From positions 1 through 64,000 of the forward strand of contig CALVNS010000013.1 in NCBI GenBank assembly GCA_944349855.1: 64,000 nucleotides of DNA, read 5' to 3'. The notes under the pieces were generated by a model. It was not told the DNA's origin, made no database searches, and saw only the letters and a program-made list of their open reading frames with translations. This DNA is from an uncultured Eubacteriales bacterium. Lineage in GTDB: Bacteria > Bacillota > Clostridia > Christensenellales > Aristaeellaceae. Below, one piece after another: positions 44,444-53,516 of the stretch. Position 1 is the stretch's first letter. Each line of letters opens with the position of its first letter. Position numbers and translations under genes: made by a program.

Positions 44444-45289
44444 TCAGTCGCCGGTTTCCTCCAGCACGTAGGGCAGCTGCAGCCGCGCGGTGCCGCGGCC
44501 GCTGATGATGTGCTCGCGCACGTCCGACTCGTAGAGCAGATACCGGTTGGCCGGGCGCTGGGCGTTGGCCTTCATGGCGTAGTCGGGCGTGGGCCACAGC
44601 GCCACGCGCGCGCCGGTCGCCTCGTAGAGCTCACGGGTCGCGCCGTCATAGCCGTGGTGCGAGACCTGCACGATGTCGCAGCGCAGCTGCTCGCGCTTGT
44701 CCCGCAGCAGGATGCGGCTGCCGTTGACGTGCACGTCGCCCAGCAGCAGGATGCGCTGCCCGCCCGTGACCAGGGCGCTGACGGTCGAATGGTCGTTGAA
44801 CGTGCCGGGCGCGTCCAGGTCCTCATGGGTGTAGAGCACCTCGAGCGTCAGCTCGTCAAAGGTATACACGTCGCCGGTGTGCAGCGTATGCACGGGCACG
44901 TCCGCGCAGCGCTCCTGCAGCACCTCGTAAAAGCGGCGCACCGTGGCCAGGTCGTTGCTCTTGCGCCGCCAGCCCTCGCTGGTCGGGGGCAGGTCCAGCG
45001 GCTGGAAGTTGAAATACAGCCCCTCCAGGCGCAGGTTTGCGCGGTGGTGGTCCATCATGTCCAGGAACACGCCGATGTGGTCCTGATGCGCGTGGCTGAA
45101 ATACCATCCCTCCACGACCGGCGTGCCCTTGCAGTGGGCGCACAGGAAGCCGTAGAGCCTGTCCGCCTCGCCGGGCGTGAAGTAGCCGCCATCCACCAGG
45201 AAAAAGTGGCCGGACGCCAGCTGCACGACATAGCTCATGCCGCAGTCGACCTCGCGCTGGTCCAGCTGCAGTTGATACAAAACCGCCAT
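44444..45289 (-). CDS. metallo-beta-lactamase fold hydrolase
   Basis: A 281-residue protein with the zinc motif SHAHQDHIGVF, then LLLGDVH and VSHHGYDG later in the fold, as in ComEC-like/MBL hydrolases. Substrate is unknown. The ATG at 45289 follows AGAGGTG; the permease gene ends just 12 bases upstream. Its place between transporter and peptidase genes suggests it acts on the imported compound. Confidence 0.82.
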   Translation of the reverse strand: MAVLYQLQLDQREVDCGMSYVVQLASGHFFLVDGGYFTPGEADRLYGFLCAHCKGTPVVEGWYFSHAHQDHIGVFLDMMDHHRANLRLEGLYFNFQPLDLPPTSEGWRRKSNDLATVRRFYEVLQERCADVPVHTLHTGDVYTFDELTLEVLYTHEDLDAPGTFNDHSTVSALVTGGQRILLLGDVHVNGSRILLRDKREQLRCDIVQVSHHGYDGATRELYEATGARVALWPTPDYAMKANAQRPANRYLLYESDVREHIISGRGTARLQLPYVLEETGD

Positions 45290-45300
45290 CTTTTCACCTC

Positions 45301-46215
45301 TCATCCCTTGACGGAGCCCATCATGATGCCCTTGACGAAGTAGCGCTGCATGAACGGATAGACCAGCAGGATCGGCAGCGTGGCCACGACGATCACCGCG
45401 TACTTGAGCGATTCATACAGCAGCGTCATCTCGCTCTGCCCGACCGCCTCCGCGCCGCCCGACATGTCGCCGAGCTGGTTCTGGATGAGGATCTCGCGCA
45501 GGAACACCTGCAGCGGGTAGCGGTTCTTGTCGCTCAGGTAGATCATGGCGTCGAAGTAGGCGTTCCAATGGCCCACGAAGTAGAAGATGACCATGACCGC
45601 CACGATCGAGCCCGACACGGGCAGCACCACGCGCCAGAGCGTGCCCGCGTTGGAGCAGCCGTCCACCCAGGCCGCCTCGATGATCTCCTGCGAGACGGAG
45701 TGCTGGAAGAAGTTGCGCATGATGATCAGGTTGGTGGCCGACACCGCGCCCGGCAGCACCATGACCCAGAAGGTGTCCAGCAGGTGCAGGTTGCGGATGG
45801 TGATGTAGGTGGGGATCATGCCGCCGGAGAAGAACATCGTAAAGGAGATGAGGAACGTCAGCACATTGCGGCCGGACAGGTCGGGCCGCGAGAGCGCGTA
45901 GGCGCCCACGGTGGTGAGCACGACGTTGATCACCGTGCCGGTGATGGAATACAGGACCGTGTTGCGATAGCCGATGAGGACGTCCTCGCTCTTGAATACC
46001 GCCTCGTATGCGCGCAGCTGCAGGCCCTTGGGCAGCAGGAACACCTGGCCCGAGACGATCATCTCCGGATCGGAGAAGGAGGCGGCCAGCACGTACAGGA
46101 TCGGATAGGCGGCCAGCAGCATGAACACCGTGCCCAGTGCGTAGACGCACAGGCTGAACACCTTGTCCTCCGTGGTACGCCGGATCTTCCGGCTCTTTGC
46201 CGCATGCATCACCAT
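45301..46215 (-). CDS. sugar ABC transporter permease (YtcP/AraQ type)
   Basis: A 304-residue permease, six predicted helices, docking loop EIIEAAWVDGCSNAGTLWRV, C-terminal KGIMMGSVKG. The ATG at 46215 (GGAGG six-seven bases upstream) overlaps the upstream permease by 7 bases, indicating translational coupling. Confidence 0.9.
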   Translation of the reverse strand: MVMHAAKSRKIRRTTEDKVFSLCVYALGTVFMLLAAYPILYVLAASFSDPEMIVSGQVFLLPKGLQLRAYEAVFKSEDVLIGYRNTVLYSITGTVINVVLTTVGAYALSRPDLSGRNVLTFLISFTMFFSGGMIPTYITIRNLHLLDTFWVMVLPGAVSATNLIIMRNFFQHSVSQEIIEAAWVDGCSNAGTLWRVVLPVSGSIVAVMVIFYFVGHWNAYFDAMIYLSDKNRYPLQVFLREILIQNQLGDMSGGAEAVGQSEMTLLYESLKYAVIVVATLPILLVYPFMQRYFVKGIMMGSVKG

Positions 46216-47129
46216 AGTCCCACCTCCGATACGCGCTTGGAAATCTCGTTGACCAGCAGCACCAGCAGGAAGTTGACGCCCGAGTTCATCAGGCCGACGG
46301 CGGTCGCATAGCTCGTCTGGGTGCTGATGATGCCCTGACGGTACACGAACGTGGAGATGACCTCGGACACGCTCAGGTTCAGATCGGTCTGCATGAGGAA
46401 GACCTTCTCAAAGCCGATGTTCATCACGCGCCCGCAGTTGAGGATCAGCATGACCGCGATGGTCGGCACGATGGACGGCAGCGTGATGTAGAGCAGCTGC
46501 TTGGTGCGGCTGGCGCCGTCGATGCGCGCGGCCTCGTACATCTGCACATCCACGCCTGCCAGCGCGGACAGGAAGATGATCGAATCCCAGCCCATGCTGG
46601 TCCAGACCTCGGAGATGATGTACAGCGGCCGGAACCACTCCTTCTTGGCCATGAAATAGATCGGTTCGCCGCCCAACGCGCGGATGATGACGTTGACGAT
46701 GCCGGTAGACGGCGAGCAGAAGGCCGTCACCATGCCCACCACGACCACGGTCGACAGGAAGTGCGGCGCATAGGTGGCGGTCTGCACGACCTTCTTGTAC
46801 GCGCCGTTTCGCATCTCATTGAGCAGCAGCGCCAGCAGGATGGGCAGCGGGAAGCAGAACAGCAGCGTCAGCATCGACAAGAGCAGCGTATTGCCGATGA
46901 TGTTCCAGCAGTTGTAGGACGAGAAGAAGCGCGCAAAGTGCTTGAGCCCCACCCACTCGCTGCCGAAGAAGCCCCTGCGCGGCTGATAGTCGCGGAAGGA
47001 GATCTGCAGACCGTACATCGGCAGGTACTTGAACAGGATGAAGTAGACGAGCACGGGGATCAGCAGCAGGTACAGATCCCAGTACTTGCGGGCCGAGCGC
47101 CGCAGGAGGCGCGCATGGTGCGATTGCAT
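46209..47129 (-). CDS. sugar ABC transporter permease (LplB type)
   Basis: A 306-residue permease, six predicted helices, docking loop QMYEAARIDGASRTKQLLYI, C-terminal KRVSEVGLW. The ATG at 47129 lies 9 bases after GGAGGG; an earlier in-frame start falls inside the hairpin region. Confidence 0.9.
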   Translation of the reverse strand: MQSHHARLLRRSARKYWDLYLLLIPVLVYFILFKYLPMYGLQISFRDYQPRRGFFGSEWVGLKHFARFFSSYNCWNIIGNTLLLSMLTLLFCFPLPILLALLLNEMRNGAYKKVVQTATYAPHFLSTVVVVGMVTAFCSPSTGIVNVIIRALGGEPIYFMAKKEWFRPLYIISEVWTSMGWDSIIFLSALAGVDVQMYEAARIDGASRTKQLLYITLPSIVPTIAVMLILNCGRVMNIGFEKVFLMQTDLNLSVSEVISTFVYRQGIISTQTSYATAVGLMNSGVNFLLVLLVNEISKRVSEVGLW

Positions 47130-47149
47130 ACCGTTCAACCCTCCAAAGG

Positions 47150-47201
47150 GACGCCGCTTGCGGCGTCGCGTCAAGCGCCGGGGCGGAATCCGCCCCGGCG
47201 C
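47150..47201 (-). terminator. two stem-loops between binding protein and permease genes
   Basis: A stem of 12 bp (GCGCCGGGGCGG / complement, 47175-47201) and one of 8 bp (GACGCCGC / GCGGCGTC, 47150-47167). No U-run follows the first; they probably protect the binding-protein message and give it a higher level than the permeases. Confidence 0.55.
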
Positions 47202-47214
47202 CCGCGTGTTTGTC

Positions 47215-48798
47215 TTATTCGCCGATGATGCTCATCGCGCGCTCGGAGGCGGCGGTCATCACCTGCAGCATCGATTCCAGACCCATGTCGTTCACGCGCT
47301 GCACGTAGGCGTTCCACTCCTCGTCATTCAGCTCGCGCACGCCCGTGAGGAACTCCGCGCAGGTCTGCTTGACGTAGGTGTCGATCTCCGTGCCCACGGT
47401 GGTGACGATGTCCTTCTCCTCATCGGTGTAGTTGAAGAAGGGCCAGATGATCTCGGGCGTGTAGGGCATGAGCGCCTCAGCGGAGGCCATCGGCACGGGG
47501 CTGAGCTCCATGCCCGCGTAGCCCGGGTAGGACATGATCGTCGGGTTGTTGCCGCCGCAGTACGGGCTGTACTGGGAGACGACCTCGTCGTAGCTCATGT
47601 CGCCGGTCACCTGCGCGAGGATCTCGTCGGTGTAGGACAGCGAGCCGTCCTCATTGACCTGGTAGGTGTCGCCCTCGATGCCGTAGTGGTAGAAGCGCAC
47701 GCCCTCTTCGCTGTAGAAGTAATCGACCCAGCGCAGGGCGACCTCCGGGTTCTCGCAGTCAGCCGAGATCGCGAACGCGCCCACGCTGTGCAGGTGCGAG
47801 CGCATCAGCGGCCAGATCGCGCCGTCCACCCAGCCGCTGGCGGGCGTCCACACGTCCATGCGGTCGGCGGGCAGCAGGGCGAGGTTGGTGGCGAAGTACA
47901 CGCCCTGGCGGTCCTGGGAGATCAGGCCGACGGCGCGCGAGTCGTCAAAGGTGATGCACTCCTGGTCGATGATGCCCTCTTCGTAGAGCTGGTGCATGAA
48001 CTCCAGCGTCTGGCGGAAGGCGTCGGACGTCTTGATGTGACGCACAGCGCCGGTCTCGGGATCGACGTCGTACTCCTCGTGGTGCGTGCCACGGTTGAAG
48101 CAGCCGAACAGGCCGCCGAAGACCATGTACAGCGTGCCGGTGCTCTCGGTGAGCGGGATCTCATCGGCCTCGCCGTTGCCGTTGGGGTCGTTCTCCTTCA
48201 TGGCCTTGAGCACCGCATACAGCTCGTCAACCGTCGTGGGCTGCTCCATGCCCAGCGCGTCCATCCACTCCTGGTTGAAGTAGAGCTTCTTGTTCATACG
48301 GGCGGCCGGCGCATCGGCGATGGCGGGCAGCGAGTAGATGTGGCCGTCCGGCGTGGTGATGCTGGCCAGCACGTCCGGGTACTGCTGGGCGTAGGCCCAG
48401 AAGTTGGGCGCGTAGGTCTCCAGCAGGGGCGCCAGGTCGAGCAGGTCGCCCGAGTCGCCGTAGACCTGCAGGTTGCTCGCGGAGATGGAGCACTTGAGGA
48501 ACACGTCCGGCAGGTCGCCGCTGCTGATGGCCAGCGTCACGCGCTCCGTGCGCGCCGAGGAGGGCACGCTCGTCCACTCGATGTGAACGCCCGTCATCTC
48601 CTCATACTGGTTCATCAGGTACATCTCCGTGAATTCGGGCTGCACCGCGGAGATGCTGCCCATCACGGTGAGGGTCACCGGCTCGGACACGATCGGGAAG
48701 CCGGACTCGGTCAGCACGCTGGCATCCGCCAGTGCGCTGCTGCCGCAGAGCATCAGCAGCGCCAGCAGCAGGGCTGTCCATCGTTTTGCGCGTTTCAT
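47215..48798 (-). CDS. extracellular solute-binding protein (YtcQ/LipO type)
   Basis: A 527-residue binding protein. The signal sequence (about 1-25) contains LMLC at 15-18, a possible but poor lipobox; a type I site at ALA-DA is likelier. The body has ISSGDLPDVFLKC and the C-terminal pattern EIDTYVKQTCAEFLTG. First gene of the third importer operon. RBS AGAGGAGG. With a peptidase and a metallo-hydrolase downstream, the ligand may be a peptide-bearing sugar, though this is inference. Confidence 0.88.
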   Translation of the reverse strand: MKRAKRWTALLLALLMLCGSSALADASVLTESGFPIVSEPVTLTVMGSISAVQPEFTEMYLMNQYEEMTGVHIEWTSVPSSARTERVTLAISSGDLPDVFLKCSISASNLQVYGDSGDLLDLAPLLETYAPNFWAYAQQYPDVLASITTPDGHIYSLPAIADAPAARMNKKLYFNQEWMDALGMEQPTTVDELYAVLKAMKENDPNGNGEADEIPLTESTGTLYMVFGGLFGCFNRGTHHEEYDVDPETGAVRHIKTSDAFRQTLEFMHQLYEEGIIDQECITFDDSRAVGLISQDRQGVYFATNLALLPADRMDVWTPASGWVDGAIWPLMRSHLHSVGAFAISADCENPEVALRWVDYFYSEEGVRFYHYGIEGDTYQVNEDGSLSYTDEILAQVTGDMSYDEVVSQYSPYCGGNNPTIMSYPGYAGMELSPVPMASAEALMPYTPEIIWPFFNYTDEEKDIVTTVGTEIDTYVKQTCAEFLTGVRELNDEEWNAYVQRVNDMGLESMLQVMTAASERAMSIIGE

Positions 48799-48854
48799 GG
48801 TTCAGGTCCTCCTCTTCAGAATTGTGGATTCCGCTTGCGCGGCTCCGTTCGAAG

Positions 48855-48909
48855 AAAGTATATTTTATTTTGCCAATAAGTATATACTTTCCTAAAAAAT
48901 TATATACTT
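48855..48909. promoter_or_regulatory. three operator-like sites before the third importer operon
   Basis: The perfect palindrome AAGTATATACTT (48878-48889), a near copy AATTATATACTT (48898-48909), and AAGTATATTTTA (48855-48866). Centres are about 20 and 23 bases apart, roughly two helical turns. They lie at and downstream of the operon's -10, so a bound repressor would block transcription. The GntR/LacI-type gene is the obvious ligand. Confidence 0.65.
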
Positions 48910-48938
48910 ATTCTAAGGCCATCTTTCGGCATTGTCAA
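48910..48938 (-). promoter_or_regulatory. promoter of the third importer operon
   Basis: On the minus strand TTGACA (48933-48938), 17 bases, TAGAAT (48910-48915). Confidence 0.7.
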
Positions 48939-49050
48939 GCCTTTTTCGCAAAAAATCCCGAGAAATTTGGCCAAAAGGCGGGGAAATTGCGCAGGAATTG
49001 CCTTCCCCCGCTTCCATTCTTCGGTTTTATTTCCTTCCATTTTCCCAATT

Positions 49051-49087
49051 AAGTATACTTGCTTTTTTCACGCCCGCTCTGTATACT
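49051..49087 (+). promoter_or_regulatory. promoter and overlapping operator of the repressor gene
   Basis: TTGCTT (49059-49064), 17 bases, TATACT (49082-49087). The palindrome AAGTATACTT (49051-49060) overlaps the -35 and resembles the sites before the divergent operon, suggesting autoregulation. The stretch 48939-49050 is AT-rich with no gene visible. Confidence 0.6.
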
Positions 49088-49140
49088 GTTGTCCAGCGAG
49101 ATGAAACGCTATCGAAATACGACGCGAGGCGGGGGAGCGC

Positions 49141-50202
49141 ATGTCACAGCCCAAGTATGAGCAGGTCCGGGAGCAGCTGCTGCTGCGCATCAGCCGGGGG
49201 GAGCTGCGCCCCGGCGAGAAGCTCAAGTGCGAGGCGCAGCTGGCCGAGGAGTTCGGCGTGAGCGCCATCACGATCCGCAAGGCGCTGTCGCTGCTGGTGG
49301 AGTCGGGGCACATCCGGCGCGCGCGCGGCTCGGGCAGCTACGTCAGCGACGCGGGCCCGAAGGCGACGCCCAGCCGGCTGGTCGCCATGATGCTCACGCA
49401 GGAAAGCTACCCCGCGCTGTCGCTCACGCGTATCATCAGCGGCATCCAGCGCGCACTCACGCGCGGCGGCTACTCGCTGCTGATCGACTGGAACAGCGCC
49501 AACCCCAAGATCTCCCGCGAGGGCATCGAGCGCATGCTTTCCCAGCAGGTGGAGGGCTTCCTGATCTACCCGTTCGATCCCGCGCGCAACCGCGAGGAGC
49601 TGGACCTGATCCTTTCCAACGGACGCCCCTACGTGCTCATCGACCGGCACGACTACGGCAAGCCCTCCCCGTACGTGGGGCCCAACAACTACGACGGCGG
49701 CCTGCTGGCCACGCGGGCGCTGCTGGAGATGGGCCATCGCAAGATCCGCTTCTGCGGCAGCCTCTTCTTCCTCAGCTCCGAGCAGGAGCGCTACGCGGGC
49801 TTTTGCCATGCCATGCGCCAGGCGGGCCTGCCCTACGGGCCGCAAACGCTCATGGAGCGTCCCGATTACGACGAGATCGTGCGTCTGGTGCGCGCGGGCG
49901 AGCTGACGGCGCTGTTCTGCTGCAGCGACCGCCTGGCCGGAAAGCTCGTGCACGACCTGCCCGCGCGCGGCGTGCGCATCCCCGAGGACCTGTCCGTCTT
50001 CGGCTTTGACGACAACATCTACACCCCGGACAACCCCATCCCCCTGAGCACCGTGCGCCAGGACTTCGACCTGATCGGCCAGCGCGCGGCGGAGCTGCTG
50101 CTGTGGCGTCTGGCCCAGCCCGGCGACGTGCCGCCCCAGCACGTGCTCACCGACGTGCAGCTGGTGCTGCGCCAGTCCGCCCGCCCCCTCCCCCGCGGCT
50201 GA
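49141..50202 (+). CDS. GntR/LacI-type transcriptional repressor (AraR-like)
   Basis: A 353-residue regulator with an N-terminal GntR winged helix (about 1-72, LAEEFGVSAITIRKALSLLVESGHIRR) and a C-terminal periplasmic-binding-protein-like sugar domain (about 75-345, with GFDDNIYTP). This is the AraR combination: sugar binding releases DNA. It is divergent from the third importer operon, its probable target. RBS GGGGGAG, ATG at 49141. Confidence 0.88.
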   Translation: MSQPKYEQVREQLLLRISRGELRPGEKLKCEAQLAEEFGVSAITIRKALSLLVESGHIRRARGSGSYVSDAGPKATPSRLVAMMLTQESYPALSLTRIISGIQRALTRGGYSLLIDWNSANPKISREGIERMLSQQVEGFLIYPFDPARNREELDLILSNGRPYVLIDRHDYGKPSPYVGPNNYDGGLLATRALLEMGHRKIRFCGSLFFLSSEQERYAGFCHAMRQAGLPYGPQTLMERPDYDEIVRLVRAGELTALFCCSDRLAGKLVHDLPARGVRIPEDLSVFGFDDNIYTPDNPIPLSTVRQDFDLIGQRAAELLLWRLAQPGDVPPQHVLTDVQLVLRQSARPLPRG

Positions 50203-50211
50203 CGCGCAGCC

Positions 50212-50250
50212 AAGGGGCCGCCGCATTTCATGCGGCGGCCCCTTCTCTTT
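50212..50250. terminator. bidirectional terminator of repressor and hisC genes
   Basis: AAGGGGCCGCCGCAT, TTC, complement, then CTCTTT on the plus strand. Confidence 0.8.
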
Positions 50251-50273
50251 GCGATTTTCCGGCCTTCTCCGGT

Positions 50274-51338
50274 TCATTGCGCCCCCAGCGCGCGCGCAAG
50301 GCTGTCCACGACGCGGTCCATCTGCTCGTCCGTGCCCACGGTGATGCGCAGGAAGTTCTCCAGCCGTGGGCGCTGGAAGTGGCGCACGAGGATGCCGTCC
50401 GCCCGCAGCGCCGCCAGCAGCGCGCGCGCCTGCACGCGCGGGTGCGTGGCGAACAGGAAGTTCGTGCGCGAGGGCAGCACCGTCATGCCCAGCGCGCGCA
50501 GCCGGCGCGCCGTCTCGTCGCGCGTGCGGCAGATCATGGAGACGGTGCGGCGAAGATACGCCTCATCCTCCACGGCGGCCTGCGCGGCCGCGGCGGCGAT
50601 GCGGTCGACCGGGTAGGAGTTGACCGAGTCCTTCACGCCCTGCAGCGCGCCGATCAGCGCCTCGCAGCCGATGGCGTAGCCCGCGCGCAGGCCCGCCAGC
50701 GCGTGCGCCTTGGACAGCGTGCGCACGACGAGCACGTTGTCCAGCTCCTGCGTCAGGGGGATGGCCGTGCCCTCGCCAAAGGCGGCGTAGGCCTCGTCCA
50801 CCACGAGCAGGCGGTCCTGCTCGCTCAGGCGCAGCGCCAGCGCGCGCACCGCGTCCTGCCCCAGCTCCAGCGAGGTGGGCGCGTTGGGATTGGCGAAGAT
50901 GACGCCGCCGCCCGACGCCTCCAGGCCGTCCACGTCGACGGTGAAGTCCTGCCGCAGCGGCACCTCGCGATAGTCCACGTCGAAGAGCTTCGCGTAGCAG
51001 GGATAGAACGAATACGTCAGGTCGGGCGCGCTCAGGCGCTCGCCCGCGAAGAACGCGAGGAACGTGAAGGCCAGCACCTCGTCCGAGCCGTTGCCGACGT
51101 AGACCTGCTCGGGCCGCACGCCGTGCGCGGCCGCAATGGCCCCGCGCAGCGCGGCGCTGGTCATGTCGGGGTAGTACTGCAGGCGCGAAACCTCCGCGGC
51201 GACCGCCTCGGCCACGCGCGGCGAGGGCGGATAGGCGTTTTCGTTCGCGTTGAGCTTGATGTAGGCGCGATCCGTGGGCTGTTCGCCGCAGACGTAGGGC
51301 GTCACGCCGCGCGCCGCGGCGCTTCGAAAGTCCCTCAT
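50274..51338 (-). CDS. hisC: histidinol-phosphate aminotransferase
   Basis: A 354-residue PLP enzyme of the HisC type: IKLNANENAYPPSP at the N terminus, FANPNAPTSLE, DEAYAAFGE and the PLP lysine in VRTLSKAHALAGLRAGYAIG. It converts imidazole acetol-phosphate to histidinol-phosphate; paralogues handle other aromatic amino acids, so this stand-alone copy might too. The ATG at 51338 has a weak site (AAGGACGG). Other his genes are absent from the window. Confidence 0.87.
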   Translation of the reverse strand: MRDFRSAAARGVTPYVCGEQPTDRAYIKLNANENAYPPSPRVAEAVAAEVSRLQYYPDMTSAALRGAIAAAHGVRPEQVYVGNGSDEVLAFTFLAFFAGERLSAPDLTYSFYPCYAKLFDVDYREVPLRQDFTVDVDGLEASGGGVIFANPNAPTSLELGQDAVRALALRLSEQDRLLVVDEAYAAFGEGTAIPLTQELDNVLVVRTLSKAHALAGLRAGYAIGCEALIGALQGVKDSVNSYPVDRIAAAAAQAAVEDEAYLRRTVSMICRTRDETARRLRALGMTVLPSRTNFLFATHPRVQARALLAALRADGILVRHFQRPRLENFLRITVGTDEQMDRVVDSLARALGAQ

Positions 51339-51383
51339 GCGCTCGCCGTCCTTTGCTCCGGCCAGGCCGGTGGTATGCGTCCT

Positions 51384-51412
51384 ATCATAGCACAGACGCG
51401 GGCTTTTTGCAA
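51384..51412 (-). promoter_or_regulatory. promoter of hisC
   Basis: On the minus strand TTGCAA (51407-51412), 17 bases, TATGAT (51384-51389). Confidence 0.7.
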
Positions 51413-51456
51413 TCCTGCGCCCCGGCCGCAGGGGAAAACGGCCGTCAAGTTCCCCC

Positions 51457-51485
51457 TGTTCAATCGCGCCCGCTTGCGCTATAAT
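51457..51485 (+). promoter_or_regulatory. promoter of hprK (strong -10, weak -35)
   Basis: TATAAT at 51480-51485 with TGTTCA at 51457-51462, 17 bases apart; only the -10 is convincing. Confidence 0.45.
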
Positions 51486-51519
51486 GAGGGAGAACCATTT
51501 CCCCGGAAGGAGGCAGCGC

Positions 51520-52470
51520 ATGATTTCCGCGCAGGACTTTGCCGAGACGCTCGAACTGGAGGTGCTCGTCCCCAGCACCGTCAAGGCCTGGGATCTGAAG
51601 ACCACCGACCTGAACCGGCCCGGCTTGCAGTTTACGGGCTATTTCGACTACTTTGCCTACGAGCGCCCGCAGGTCATCGGAAAAACCGAGATGGCGTACC
51701 TGGCCTCGCTGGAGCCCGACATCCAGCGCGAACGGCTGGCGCGCTACTTCTCCTACCCCATCCCCTGCATCGTGATCGCGCGCGGCATGGACTGCCCGCC
51801 GCTGCTGGCCGAGGCCGCCGCCGCGCACAACGTGCCCATCTACCGCACGCAGTACGTCACCACGCGCCTGACCGCCTCGATGATCAACTTCCTCAACAAC
51901 CGGCTCGCCCCGCGCGTGACGCGCCACGGCGTGCTGGTGGATGTGTTCGGCGTGGGCGTGCTGCTCACGGGCGAGTCCGGCGTGGGCAAGAGCGAGTGCG
52001 CGCTGGAACTGATCAAGCGCGGCCATCAGCTGGTGGCCGACGACGTGGTGGACATCTGCCGCGTGAATGAAAACCGGCTCGTGGGCGAGGCGCCGGAGAT
52101 GATCCGCCACTTCATGGAGATCCGCGGGCTGGGCATCATCGACATCCGCACGATGTACGGCATCGGCTCGGTCATCCCGTCCAAGTCGATCGACATCGTC
52201 ATCCACCTGGAGCTGTGGCGCGAGAACAAGGAGTACGACCGCCTCGGCCTGGCGGAGGAGTTCATCACCATCCTGGGCGTCAAGCGCCCGCACATCGTCA
52301 TGCCCGTGCGCCCCGGCCGCAACCTGGCCATCATCGTGGAGGTGGCCGCGCGCAACTGGCGCCTGAACCGCATGGGCTTCAACGCCGCGGCCGAGCTGGA
52401 CAAGCGCCTGACCGAGATGCTCCAGCGCGCGCAGGAGCCGCAGCGCACCCCCCTCTCCGAGGACGACTGA
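51520..52470 (+). CDS. hprK: HPr kinase/phosphorylase
   Basis: A 316-residue bifunctional enzyme that phosphorylates or dephosphorylates Ser46 of HPr and so controls carbon catabolite repression with CcpA. P-loop GESGVGKS (151-158), catalytic His136 in TRHGVLVDV, and the family signature ILGVKRPHIVMPVRPGRN near 265-282. The ATG at 51520 follows GGAAGGAGG. It is followed 41 bases later by a ROK kinase, linking sugar sensing and glucose phosphorylation. Confidence 0.96.
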   Translation: MISAQDFAETLELEVLVPSTVKAWDLKTTDLNRPGLQFTGYFDYFAYERPQVIGKTEMAYLASLEPDIQRERLARYFSYPIPCIVIARGMDCPPLLAEAAAAHNVPIYRTQYVTTRLTASMINFLNNRLAPRVTRHGVLVDVFGVGVLLTGESGVGKSECALELIKRGHQLVADDVVDICRVNENRLVGEAPEMIRHFMEIRGLGIIDIRTMYGIGSVIPSKSIDIVIHLELWRENKEYDRLGLAEEFITILGVKRPHIVMPVRPGRNLAIIVEVAARNWRLNRMGFNAAAELDKRLTEMLQRAQEPQRTPLSEDD

Positions 52471-52511
52471 TGCCTCAACCCGATTCCAAATCACAAATGG
52501 AGGTTTTGCAT

Positions 52512-53456
52512 ATGGTCTACATCGGCATCGACCTGGGCGGCACCAACATCGCTGTGGGCATCGTGGACGAAAACGGCCAGATTCTGTGCAAGGGATCGAC
52601 CCCCACGCTGCTCCCCCGTCCCTATGGCCCCATCATTGCGGACATCGCCAAGTGCTCGCTGGAGACGCTCGAGCGCTCGGGCCACACGCTGGACGACGTG
52701 GCCGCCATCGGCGCGGGCGTGCCCGGCATCCTCGACCCGCGGACCGGCATCATCCCCTTCTGCACGAACCTGGGCTGGCATGACGTGCCCTTCATCACGG
52801 AGCTGCAAAAGTACATCGACAAGCCCGTCTACGTCGGCAACGACGCGACCGTCGCGGGCCTGGCCGAGTCCGTCGCGGGCGTGAGCGCGGGCGCGCACAG
52901 CAGCGTGTTCCTGACGCTGGGCACGGGCGTGGGCGGCGGCATCGTCATCGACGGCAAGGCGTATTCCGGCGCGCACGGCGTCGGCTCAGAGATCGGCCAT
53001 ATGATCATCGAGCTGGACGGCGAGGAGTGCACCTGCGGCAACTATGGCTGCTTTGAGCGCTACGCGTCGGCGACGGCGATCATCCGCGAGGGGCGCAAGG
53101 CCTATGCGCAGCACCCCGACAGCCTGATCGGCCAGCTGTGCGGCGGCGACCCGGACAAGATCACCGCCAAGACGATCTTCGACGCGGCCAAGGAGTCCGA
53201 CCCCACGGCGGTCAAAGTCTTCCGCCGCTACGTGCGCGCGCTGGCGCACGGCATCGTGACGATCATCAACGTGCTCGACCCGGAGATCATCGCGCTGGGC
53301 GGCGGCGTCTCCCTGGCGGGCGACTTCCTGCTGCAGGCCGTGCGCGAGGCGGTGAAGCCGCTGGTCTTCTTCAAGACCATGCCCTATGCGCGCATCGAGC
53401 TGGCCAAGCTCGGCCCGGACGCGGGCATCATCGGCGCGGCGATGCTGGGCAAGTGA
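52512..53456 (+). CDS. ROK family glucokinase
   Basis: A 314-residue sugar kinase. ATP-binding DLGGTNIAVGIVDENG at the N terminus, catalytic Asp in the NDATVAGLAE region, and the ROK zinc motif CTCGNYGCFERYAS. Length and motifs match Firmicute GlcK, which phosphorylates free glucose. The ATG at 52512 follows GGAGG; an earlier ATG at 52497 overlaps that site. It is cotranscribed with hprK. Confidence 0.92.
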   Translation: MVYIGIDLGGTNIAVGIVDENGQILCKGSTPTLLPRPYGPIIADIAKCSLETLERSGHTLDDVAAIGAGVPGILDPRTGIIPFCTNLGWHDVPFITELQKYIDKPVYVGNDATVAGLAESVAGVSAGAHSSVFLTLGTGVGGGIVIDGKAYSGAHGVGSEIGHMIIELDGEECTCGNYGCFERYASATAIIREGRKAYAQHPDSLIGQLCGGDPDKITAKTIFDAAKESDPTAVKVFRRYVRALAHGIVTIINVLDPEIIALGGGVSLAGDFLLQAVREAVKPLVFFKTMPYARIELAKLGPDAGIIGAAMLGK

Positions 53457-53477
53457 GCCCCTTCTCCCTGGCAACAG

Positions 53478-53515
53478 AGCGCCCGGAACCCCATGGGGTT
53501 CCGGGCGCTTTTTCT
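53478..53515. terminator. terminator of hprK-glucokinase operon
   Basis: AGCGCCCGGAACCCC, AT, complement, then TTTTTCTG; it also lies just past the convergent noc stop codon. Confidence 0.9.
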
Positions 53516-53516
53516 G

